From: Symsagittifera roscoffensis | Lineage: Eukaryota > Xenacoelomorpha > Acoela > Convolutidae | Direction: 5' to 3' | Assembly: GCF_963678635.1 (NCBI RefSeq) | Contig: NC_087065.1 | Coordinates: 42,843,430-42,907,429 of the forward strand | Length of the DNA: 64,000 nucleotides | Shown: positions 54,847 through 64,000 of the stretch, piece by piece | How the letters are laid out: the number at the start of each line of letters is the position of its first letter | How positions within the stretch are numbered: position 1 is the stretch's first letter | The notes under the pieces: generated by a model | Told to the model about the DNA's origin: nothing | The model's input: the letters and a program-made list of their open reading frames with translations, nothing else | Databases searched by the model: none | Program-made: the position numbers and the translations under genes

Positions 54847-55923
54847 CCCTATCGCTCCCCCTCAAAAAACCAGTTCCGGCTGACTGAAGTGTAATTTAAG
54901 ATGATGTGACCAGCCACTGATTACGAGCAGGTTAATTCGAAACATAAAATGGTGCTATGGATCATTTCGCGGTTTATAGGTTTTCACTATGTAATCAATC
55001 CTTCATTTAAATCCTTACTTGTTGTATTTCACGCCAAGGAATTGTGCTCGAAAAAATTTATTTGAGCTCTAAATTTATTTTAAAAAGCTAATAATCCAGT
55101 TTAAGATGGAGTAATGATGTTAAAATGTTGTTCAGTTAAGAGGAGCGAATAAATAAATTGAAATTTCCTTGGATATTCGATAATTAAAGTAGCAATTATC
55201 TTTATATAATCAATGACAAGCAAACTGTGCTCGGTAGTGTATTGTTCGATTCTCAAAAAAAATTTTTTAGTACTATTTATTCCAAGCAAAGGATAAGGAC
55301 GTTTTCGATCACAAAGTTTTTCTTATTGCACTTCATAGAGCTGCTTTGTCGTGTTCTCGCTAGTGTCTGCGAAGCAAAGCTTATTTTATGTTTTTAATGA
55401 CTATGATTTATTCTATTAAGAGTTGATGAACGTATTTCAGACTTATATAGGTCTCGATCATTTTTTTCTAAAAAAGTCTTATAATTTGTTCAGGCTTTGT
55501 TAAAAGGAGGGTTAATTCCACTATCGATCAGCAAAATTATAAAAGTCACATGATCGACTTCTAATTTCGAAAGTGAAATTTAATTATTGAATTTTCCAGC
55601 GGAATAAAAGTTTTACCTATTGATTCAGTTTTCTCAAATTAGGTTAAATTTATCAAAGAAGTTTTTATTATCGTTCTGAAAATTCACAGAGCTTTAAGGC
55701 ATTGCGCTATTTGATTATCGTAAACCGAAGATCAGTTAGCTTCTAAAATTAATCCATTTTTGTTTTGATTTGTTCAATGTAAAACTATTAACCGATTTCG
55801 GCAATTTTTCATCACCGAATTGATATTCATCACCAAATTGATAATGAACAACACTCTAATAGAGCTTAAATTCTTGACATTCGTTTTCATTTAAACCAAC
55901 TAGAATCAACATTGAATAACCCA
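54847..55923. other. Sec24 3' UTR and intergenic DNA
   Basis: The 3' UTR runs probably to about 55,170 (AATAAA at 55148). The remainder is AT-rich with no gene recognised. Confidence 0.5.
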
Positions 55924-56140
55924 ACCCTTCTTTCGCTTTTCAGACAAATGTCTTTCTGGTTTTGTGAAGTTAACATAACTAGCTTCTAACTATCCGAAGA
56001 AACACCAATTTTGAACAACGAACGCGCGCTAGTCGAGGGAGCTTAAATAACCGTGAATAATTTCCACTTCTGAAGAGCAAAAAAAGTAGGTGCTACAAAG
56101 AACTAAAAAGGTAAATGAGAGAGTTTCAAAAGTCGTAAAC
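55924..56140 (+). repeat. Leader segment preceding the monomer array, copy 1
   Basis: Contains TTCTTTCGCTTTTCAGACAA and GAACAACGAACGCGCGCTAG. The same ~215 bp occurs at 61128-61344 before the second monomer block, in the same orientation. Confidence 0.85.
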
Positions 56141-58370
56141 GCTCTATCGGAAAAAGACATATCACAGATTCAGTGGCATTACCTGGCTATTTACTGCTTT
56201 TTTAATTGCTTGACTGTTAGTGGAATTTTGTTTGACGTGAGAACATTTCCCTGGATCAAAGTCGAGCTGTACACTGCAAGGAAACTTATGGTAGATATCT
56301 TCCAGCACATGCACAGTCTGTCGCCCAATTGACATCTAGGTGTGTTAAAATAGCGTTTGCTGACTAGTAATTTAAAGAAAAGCAATAGCATAACCTTATT
56401 GAACAAAATTTAGACAAAACATTTTCCTTTTTGCAGCTTTTTTAAAAGTTCATTGATGTGACTAAAGGTTATGGCGATAATTCTAGATCTGATACTTTTT
56501 GTGATCTTTTGAAAAATAGCTTGAAAGTTCTACTAAGCCAGCTTAAAATAACAGTAATAGCTTTGCTCTTTCCCCCTTTTTTCAAAAATTATCTTTAGTG
56601 GTGTGCACAGGTTTTTTTAAGAGTGGTCGACAAAGCGAAAGTTGAAGTAGAACAGTTAACGTATATTTGATATAATTACAGGTTCAATTATTTCAGCTCT
56701 ATCGAAAAAAGACATATCACAGATTCAGTGGCATTACCTGGCTATTTACTGCTTTTTTATTGCTGGACTGCTAGTGGTTTTTTGACTGACGTGAGAACAT
56801 TTCTCTGGATCAAAGTCGAGCTGTACACTGCAAGGAAACTTATGGTAGATATCTTCCAGCACATGCACAAACTGTCGCCCAATTGACATCTAGATTCGTT
56901 AAAATAGCGTTTGCTGAAAAGTAAGTTAAAGAAAAGCAAGTGCATAACCTTATTTAACAAGATTTAGACAAAACCTTTTCCTTTCTGCAGCTTTTTTTTA
57001 AAGTTCATTGATGTGACTACAGGTTATGGCGATAATTCCAGATCTGATACGTTTTTGTGATCTTTTGAAAAATAGCTTGAAAATTTTACTAAGCCAGCTT
57101 AAAATAACTGTAATAGCTTTGCCCTTTCCCCTTTTTTTTCAAAAATTATCTTTAGTGGTGTGCACAGGTTTTTTTAAGAGTGGTCGACAAAGCGAAAGTT
57201 GAGGTAGAACAGTTAACGTATATTTGATATAATTACACTTTCAATTATTTCAGCTCTATCGGAAAAAGACATATCACAGATTCAGTGGCATTACCTGGCT
57301 ATTTACTGCTTTTTTTTATTTCTTGACTGCTAGTGGATTTTTGTCTGACGTGAGAACATTTCTCTGGATCAAAGTCGAGCTGTACACTGCAAGGAAACGT
57401 ATGGTAGATATCTTCCAGCACATGCACAATCTGTCGCCCAATTGACATCTAGGTGCGTTAAAATAGCGTTTGCTGACTTTTAAGTTGAAGAAAAGCAAGT
57501 GCATAACCCTATTGAACAAAATTTAGACAAAACCTATTCCTTTTTGCAGCTTTTTCTTAAAAGTTCATTGATGTGACTACAGGTTATGGCGATAATTCTA
57601 GATCTGATACTTCTTTGTGATCTTTTGAAAAATAGCTTGAAAGTTCTACTAAGCCAGCATAAAATAACAGTAATAGCTTTGCCCTTTCCCCTTTTTTTCA
57701 AAAATTATCTTAAGTGGTGTGCACAGGTTTTTTTAAGAGTGGTCGACAAAGCGATAGTTGAGGTAGAACAGTTAACATATATTTGATGTAATTACAGGTT
57801 CAATTATTTCAGCTCTATCGGAAAAAGACATATCACAGATTCAGTGGCATTACCTGGCTATTTTCTGCTTTTTTTTATTGCTTGACTGCTAGTGGATTTT
57901 TGTTTGACGTGAGAACATTTCTCTGCATCCAATTCGAGCTGTACACTGCAAGGAAACTTATTGTAGATATCTTCCAGCGCATGCACAATCTGTCGCCCAA
58001 TTGACATCGAGGTGCGTTAAAATAGCGTTTGCTGACAAGTAAGTTAAAGAAAAGCAAGTGCATAACCTTATTGAACAAAATTTAGACAAAACCTATTCCT
58101 TTTGGCAGCTTTTTTTAGAAGTTCATTGATGTGACTAAAGGTAATGGAGATAATTCTAGATCTGATACTTTTTTGTGATCCTTTGAAAAATAGCTTGAAA
58201 GTTCTACTAAGCCAGCTTAAAATAACAGTAATAGCTTTGCCCTTTCCCCTTTTTTTCAAAAATTATCTTTAGTGGTGTGCAAATGTTTTTTTACGAGTGG
58301 TCGATAAAGCGAAAGTTGAGGTAGAACAGTTAACGTATATTTGATATAATTACATGTTCAATTATTTCAG
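56141..58370 (+). repeat. Four tandem ~557 bp monomers
   Basis: Monomers begin GCTCTATCGGAAAAAGACAT at 56141, 56696, 57253 and 57812 (spacings 555, 557, 559; the last ends at 58370). Each junction from the second on reads ATTATTTCAG|CTC, like a splice acceptor. A minus-strand frame of 67-71 codons is open in every monomer, and its similarity tracks the DNA identity. The array ends 79 bases before the ATG of the ORF1p-like gene, reminiscent of tandem promoter monomers upstream of some LINE elements. Confidence 0.9.
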
Positions 58371-58448
58371 CTAAATTGACGTCCCGAATTGAGCTTACCG
58401 TAAGCAATAGTAGTAACAGCGATCGCCGTCAAAACTTTAGCATTAGCT

Positions 58449-59249
58449 ATGGATGCCCGATGGAAAGAGCTTGTGGGTGCGATAGCAGATGGGCCAACTC
58501 GTGAAGTCGTGAGTAAAATAATAACCGAGGTGGAAGAAAGTAAGTCAGAAATTCTATCAAAATACGGGGAACTTAAAGATTTTGTTGATGAGTTAGATAT
58601 TCGAGTGCGACAACAAGAGCGCTATACATCAAAGGATTCCATAATTGTCGACAATCCCCCGTTTGATCCGCGTGATGAGAGGAAATTTTTAAGTAATGTG
58701 ATACATTTTTTGGACAAATATCTCAAAGTCAAGATTTCGGGCAGTAGTTTGAAAGCTTTCCATATACTACCGAACAAATATTTGGATAGAAACATTATGC
58801 CTTCAGTCATAATCAAATTCATTTATTTCAATGACAAGTTTGAAGCCTACAAGAACCGGCGAAAACTAAAGTATGATGATCACAAAAATCCAATCAATGG
58901 TAAAACAATTTGGGTGAAAGAGCGGTTGCCTCCATTGGATGCTTATGTGAAACGCTTGGCCGAGAGCAGAGGTTTTGTAACGACAACTCATAATTGTGCT
59001 GTGTCGGTTGTTTGTGACACAAGTTCCGGGAGGCAGAGATTTATACAAGTCAATAATGAAAAAGACTTGAATGCATTGAAAAATCCAAGAGTTAAGGAAA
59101 TGCAAAGAAATGATGGGCGTCAGTTTAGTAACCAAAAGGATGCAGTGCAGAAGAAGCGCCAACTGAGTGGTGGAAACCAGAAAGATATGTTTGGTTCAAT
59201 GTCATCAGAAAAAAAAGTTTATCGAGAAAACTCGACAAAAAATGCTTAA
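58449..59249 (+). CDS. ORF1p-like nucleic-acid-binding protein
   Basis: 266 codons, no intron. Residues ~20-60 form a likely coiled coil (EVEESKSEILSKYGEL...). Residues ~75-150 follow the pattern of the RRM-like domain of LINE ORF1 proteins: a strand (SIIVDNPP), a helix, then MPSVIIKF and a helix with YKNRRKLK. Residues ~150-195 resemble the small C-terminal domain with WVKERLPPLDAYVKRLAE. The last 60 residues are basic and Q/K/S-rich. In LINEs such proteins coat element RNA as trimers. No reverse transcriptase follows within the window, so this may be a 3'-truncated or non-autonomous element, or a domesticated ORF1. It lies 79 bp after the monomer array. Confidence 0.55.
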   Translation: MDARWKELVGAIADGPTREVVSKIITEVEESKSEILSKYGELKDFVDELDIRVRQQERYTSKDSIIVDNPPFDPRDERKFLSNVIHFLDKYLKVKISGSSLKAFHILPNKYLDRNIMPSVIIKFIYFNDKFEAYKNRRKLKYDDHKNPINGKTIWVKERLPPLDAYVKRLAESRGFVTTTHNCAVSVVCDTSSGRQRFIQVNNEKDLNALKNPRVKEMQRNDGRQFSNQKDAVQKKRQLSGGNQKDMFGSMSSEKKVYRENSTKNA

Positions 59250-61127
59250 CCTGTCAACTTGTGACACAAAAAGAAAATTAAACTCAACACAAAAAATTTG
59301 TAGCAAAATTAAACTCTTCTTGTGACACAAAAAGAAAAAATTAAACTCAACTCAACTGAACTGAAAGATTGAATGAAACTTTCTTGTGAATTTTTGTTTT
59401 GGCTGTTACCTTGATTGATAACTTTGACACAAGAGCAAATCTTAAACAAAAACACTTCTCATCAAGACTTTTTAAAACGTTCCAACAGTTTCTTTTTTCT
59501 TCCTTTCTGCTAGTCTTTCCTGGTAGTTGTAAAACTAATAAAATACATATTTTTAACAGTTTACTGTGAATTTTGTAGCAATCGGTAGCAAAAGTTTTTT
59601 CCGTCAACAAATTTATCACAGCCAAAAGTTTAGTGTTGCGATTTCCGTGGCTTTTAAATATTTAAATGACTTTTTCTTTGCAGCAGATCTGATGAGGGTT
59701 CAGCCGAACATGGGAAAAAAAGATTTGATTTGCTGCGACTTCCGCGGTGATCAGATTTTAAAAAAATTTTGATACTCAAGAAGAATTCTAAAACCAGACT
59801 CAGAACAGATTTCAGATGAAAAGCTTGCTGCGATTTTCGCGGCAGCCTGAAACTTCTTAGTCAAATTCTTAGTCAAAAGTCCTTAGTCAAACTAGAAAGC
59901 ATAATCAAAAATTAATTACGTATTGTACTTTGTTGCGACTTTCGCGACTATCTACTGCCAACTAGTTGATAGAATTCAATAAATTGAATTTATAAGATGC
60001 TGGTAAGCCTAAATTGTTTTACGAAAGACTTTTTTCACGCTTAAGCTATGTAGTTTTTTGCAATGGTTAAGAATTATCTATATATTTTTAATTTTATGCG
60101 GAATACAAGCAGCAGACTCTCCATAAGAGTCACTTTTCAATGGTCTCACTTTTGTGAAAAATATGTTGGAGAAAACGGCGAATTAGGAGTGAATAGCTTG
60201 CTGCGACTTGCGCGGCGATCCCAAACTGAGCAAGCTTTAAGTCAAATTAGAAAGCATAATGAAAAACTAATTACAAGATATATAGGTGTGTTGCGACTAC
60301 CGCGACCAAATCTTTAAAAAAAAACATTCCTCATCACGACTTTTTTAAATGGTCCAACAGTTTCTTTGTTTCTTCTTTTTCCTTCCTTTCTGCTATGCAT
60401 TCCTGGTATTTGTAAAACTCATAAAACACATATTTTTAACAGTTTACTGTGAATTTTGTAGCAATCGATAGCAAAAGTTTTTTCCGTCAACAACTTCATC
60501 ACAGCCAAAAGTTTAGTGCTGCGATTTCCGTGGCTTTTAGATATTTGAATGACATTTTCTTTGCGGCAGACCTGATGAGGGTACAGCGGAACAAGGGAAA
60601 AAAATTTGATTTGCTGCGACTTCCGCGGTGATCAGTTTCTTAAAAAATTTCGATACTCAAGAAAAATTTTAAAACCAGACGCAGAACAGATTTTAGATGA
60701 AAAGCTTGCTGCGATTTTCGCGGCAGCCTGAAATTTCTTAATCAAATTCTTAGTGAAAAGTCCTTATTCAAGTTAGAAAGCATAATCAAAAATTAATTAC
60801 GAATTGTAGTTTGTTGCGACTTTTGCGACCATCTACTGTCAACTAGTTGATAAAATTAAATAAATTGAATTTATAAGATGCTGGTAAGCCTAAATTGTTT
60901 TAAATCAACTATTGTTGCTTGCATAAGATCTACTCATCTGATCTCTGAATGTGTGTTGATTTTATTAGTTTTGTTCTTCGACAACTAATCAGCTATTCGG
61001 ACCGGTCTAAATTATGAAGCCGCCTCTTTTTCGTATGATGAGTGTTGTCTTTAGGTCTCCATGTAGTTGGAGCTTCATCTCCTTCCAGTTTTTCCCTCCC
61101 CTTTGATTTGTTTCTGAAATTCGATTT
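59250..61127. other. Duplicated non-coding region with repeated TGCGACTTNCGCGG motif
   Basis: Two direct repeats of ~580 bp (about 59450-60021 and 60318-60901, offset ~883 bp near the centre). Across them a 14-16 bp motif, GCTGCGACTTCCGCGG and close variants, occurs about ten times at roughly 90-100 bp spacing (59634, 59731, 59827, 59932, 60200, 60290, 60518, 60613, 60708, 60813). Short ORFs in each copy are not conserved. Confidence 0.8.
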
Positions 61128-61344
61128 AACTCTTCTTTCGCTTTTCAGACAAATGTCTTTCTGATTTTGTAAAGTTAATATAACTAGCTTCTAACTATCC
61201 AAATAAAAACCGATTTTGAACAACGAACGCGCGCTAGTCGAAGGAGTTTAAATTACCGTGAATAAGTTCCACTTCTGGAGAGCAAAAAAGTAGGCGCTAC
61301 AAAGAACTAAAAAAGTAAATGAGAGAGTTTCAAAAGTCGTAAAC
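61128..61344 (+). repeat. Leader segment preceding the monomer block, copy 2
   Basis: Close copy of 55924-56140, including GAACAACGAACGCGCGCTAG and GAGAGAGTTTCAAAAGTCGT. Confidence 0.85.
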
Positions 61345-62012
61345 GCTCTATCGGAAAAAGACATATCACAGATTCAGTGGCATAACCTGGCAATTTACTG
61401 CTTTTTTTGTTGCTTGACTGCTAGTGGAATTTTGTCTGACGTGAGAACATTTCTCTGGATCAAAGTCGAGCTGTACACTGCAAGGAAACTTATGGTAGAT
61501 ATCTTCCAGCACATGCACAATCTGTCGCCCAATTGACATCTAGATTCGTGAAAATAGCGTTTGCTGACAAGTAAGTTAAAGAAAAGCAAGTGCATAACCT
61601 TATTGAACAAGATTTAGACAAAACCTATTCCTTTTTGCCGCTTTTTTTAGAAGTTCATTGATGTGACTACAGGTTATGGCGATAATTCTAGATCTGATAC
61701 TTTTTTGCGATCTTTTGAAAAATAGCTTGAAAGTTCTACTAAGCCAGCTTAAATTAACAGTGTTAGCATTGCCCTTTCCCCTTTTTTTCAAAAATTATCC
61801 TTAGTGGTGTGCCCAGGTTTTTTAAGAGTGGTCGACAAAGCGAAAGTTGAGGTAGAATAGTTAACGTATATTTGGTATAATTACAGGTTCAATTATTTCA
61901 GCTCTATCGGAAAATATCACAGATTCAGTGGCATTACCTGACTATTTGCTGCTTTTTTGCTTGACTGCTGGTGGATTTTTGTCTGACTTGAGAACATTTC
62001 TCTGGATCAAAG
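61345..62012 (+). repeat. 1.2 monomers of the ~557 bp family
   Basis: A complete monomer at 61345-61900 and the first ~110 bp of another, which has lost a few bases and breaks off near 62012. The start codon of the next gene follows 40 bases later. Confidence 0.9.
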
Positions 62013-62051
62013 ATTTCAGATTGCTTGCTATTTATCAAAAACTTTATCAGA

Positions 62052-64000
62052 ATGAGTTTATCAAAAACGTTTGTTATTACCCATCAGCCTAGAACCCAGG
62101 CGACTCCTCTGCTTGACACTAGCAACTCTGTCAGCAAAAGTTCGGTCAACAATGTAATCGATGAACCTGTCTTACCAGAGGTTAGTCGATGATTGAACAT
62201 AATTATCAAATATTCAAAAAAATTAGCTTCCGACTTTCTAAGCAAAGTTTTTTTTTATCTCTAACCTAAAATACAACAATTAATCATCAACTAAAAACTT
62301 TAGGAATTCCAGCTAACTCTCACAGGAATTTGCAAGGAATTTCTTAAACAGTTTCTAGTTTGTTTTTAATATTTTCTCATTGATTTTTTCTGTAGGGTTC
62401 ACAGAAAGCAAATAATACCGAGAATGTCAGTCAACTACCCCAGAGAAGAACCCGAGGGAAAAAAGAGGAACAGCAAAATGTGCTAATAGTCGAGAGAATT
62501 GCTAAGCAAAAACTGCAAGACCGTTTTTGGTTAATTTACGTGAACGATGACAACACAGCGTCTGTAATAAGCGTTCTCCACAGTGGAATACAAATGAGCT
62601 ATTCTGAAAGACAGTGCGCTGACGTGAGCAAGTTTTCAATACCTTTCATTTTTTATTTTTTCTATGCCAAGTTTATAGCAAAGGTCCTTATAAGCTTGTT
62701 GATTCAATTTTTTTGCTATGTGCTAGTTGAGATAAACTGCTTGAACAGCATCTTTTTAAAATTATTGCTGTTGAGAGCTGATTGCATATTTGAGTTAACA
62801 AATTTGTAATAGTTTTAGATTTCATCATTAACAGACATGTAATAGGTCTTTTATTTAAAGCTTTGCAATCTGGAAACAAAATTTGTCTCAACAAAATACA
62901 AGTTGAAACATAATTTCCATGTTTTTGCATTTTATTTTGCTTAGCTTATGACTGAAATTGAGGTGAAAGTTGGTACCGAAACTTACTCTGCATCAATTCG
63001 AGCCATTGGAGGCGAAACTTATTGTAACAATTGCTTGGCGGAACTGTCGGCATTTATGGTTGAGTGGGCAGATCTAGGACTGCCAGGAGTTCCGAATCAA
63101 TGTTTTGTCGAGCAGCAAGATGAAAACCCTGATAAAGAGAATGCCCATCAAATGCTTGACGAAAGTAACATCGAAAACATAGATGAAGAAGTTCTCAATT
63201 TGACACCTGAAGATGTGTCTTCATACTTCGGAAAAAGTGACATTACACGAAGTCCCTTGGCTAGCACGGTTAGATACATTTTTTTCGACGTTTCCTAGTT
63301 TAGTTTCGAGTTTCTTGGTTTCAGTTTTTGATTAAAATGCTGAAAAAACAAATAGATTAAAAAATAACTTGGAACCCACCAGAAAGTTTTCTAATTTTCA
63401 TTAAGTTTCTTTGAATCTTTGTTGTTCCTTAATGCACAAAAAACCAAGAGTGGAAATTGAAACACATGAAATGAATCAGTTTAGGAGAAAGGTGAGAAAT
63501 CGAATATACATTGCAATTTTTGTCATCAGATAAGTTTCTTGCTCTTTCTCATTTTTTTCTCAGCCTACCATCTTTTTTTATAAAAAAGAATGTGCCTGTT
63601 CCCTGCTTCAAGCTCATTTGTTTTATTTGTTAGGTTAACACAGCTAATAGAACTCTGCCACTCCTGAATAACTCAGGAAATATTAAACGAAAAACATCAA
63701 CTCCTTATGCACTGCCAAAACCGAAGAAGAATTTGATCAGTTATGAACAAGCTGGAAAAGGTGTCACAGTCATTCAGGTAATTAGTGCTTTTTTCAGAAA
63801 AGTTTTCCAATTAAATAAGAATTGAAAATTTTTTCACTGATCGATCTGTTCAATCTTTTTCGAAGACGAACTAAATTTGTAATGCAAACCGCTTAAGTGC
63901 AAAGAATATTAGTTCAAACTACTACTCAGGGAAAAATCATTTTGTTTTCTTGTAGTCGACTGATCAGAATGGAGCACAACAAGGATTATCAAAAGTTGTG
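62052..64000 (+). CDS. Multi-exon gene, unrecognised nuclear-type protein (3' end beyond window)
   Basis: Five exons can be joined: 62052-62180, 62396-62623, 62945-63268, 63634-63777, and 63956 to the window end. All introns are GT-AG with good donors (GTTAGT, GTGAGC, GTTAGA, GTAATT) and pyrimidine-rich acceptors. All exons are multiples of three, so every junction is phase 0 and the frame stays open for 290 codons. Features: basic clusters RRTRGKK (exon 2) and KRKTS...PKPKK (exon 4) like nuclear localisation signals; a W..YVNDD segment followed by a Y.A.IRAIGG segment, faintly like a small beta-barrel reader domain; CNNC in exon 3; and a KEN sequence (residues 183-185, context PDKENA) of the type used as an APC/C degron, within an acidic region. 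No family is recognised. It starts 40 bases after a repeat block shared with the ORF1p-like locus. Confidence 0.7.

Noticed and set aside
62688..62930. 80-codon minus-strand ORF
   Set aside because: Lies within an intron of the plus-strand gene and has no supporting motif.

Overview
The window looks like nuclear DNA from an AT-rich invertebrate animal. The host genes have GT-AG introns, AATAAA sites and a metazoan-type Sec24 C-terminus, and nearly everything else is transposon or satellite DNA. The sequence alone does not fix the phylum.

Layout. (1) 982-19870: one complete-length 18.9 kb LTR retrotransposon of Ty3/gypsy type. It has 410 bp LTRs (TG...CA, three mismatches between them) and a 4 bp target duplication CTTT. 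In order it carries a long leader, gag, pol (protease, RT, RNase H, integrase with GPY/F end), an accessory membrane/proline-rich ORF, an envelope-like glycoprotein and a further unrecognised ~580-residue ORF. Frameshifts and in-frame stops interrupt gag, pol, the accessory ORF and env. (2) 19871-34400: gene-poor DNA built from segmental duplications and non-autonomous DNA transposons: a 45-bp-TIR mariner-like MITE, a 2 kb foldback element with dispersed copies of its arm, a hAT-like MITE with 8 bp target duplication, and nested inverted repeats. (3) 34692-35990: an intact, apparently intronless GTPase gene resembling immunity-related GTPases (IRG). (4) about 37.6-51.16 kb: a 13.5 kb CpG-rich satellite of ~21 bp units organised into higher-order repeats. 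(5) 52.9-53.7 kb (minus): a frameshifted fragment of a CACTA/DUF4218-like transposon protein. (6) 54314-54846: the last coding exon of a Sec24C/D-type COPII coat gene. (7) 55.9-62.0 kb: ~557 bp tandem monomers in two blocks. The first block lies just upstream of an ORF1p-like gene (58449-59249) and the second just upstream of a multi-exon host-type gene (62052 to the window end). Between them lies a duplicated region with a ladder of TGCGACTTNCGCGG motifs that recalls the satellite.

Most interesting items: the oversized env-bearing retroelement with two unrecognised ORFs; the IRG-like GTPase beside dense foldback DNA; the CpG-rich satellite and its possible relative 8 kb downstream; and the same repeat cassette placed just upstream of two unrelated start codons. 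Families were recognised by eye from motifs; no database search was possible.
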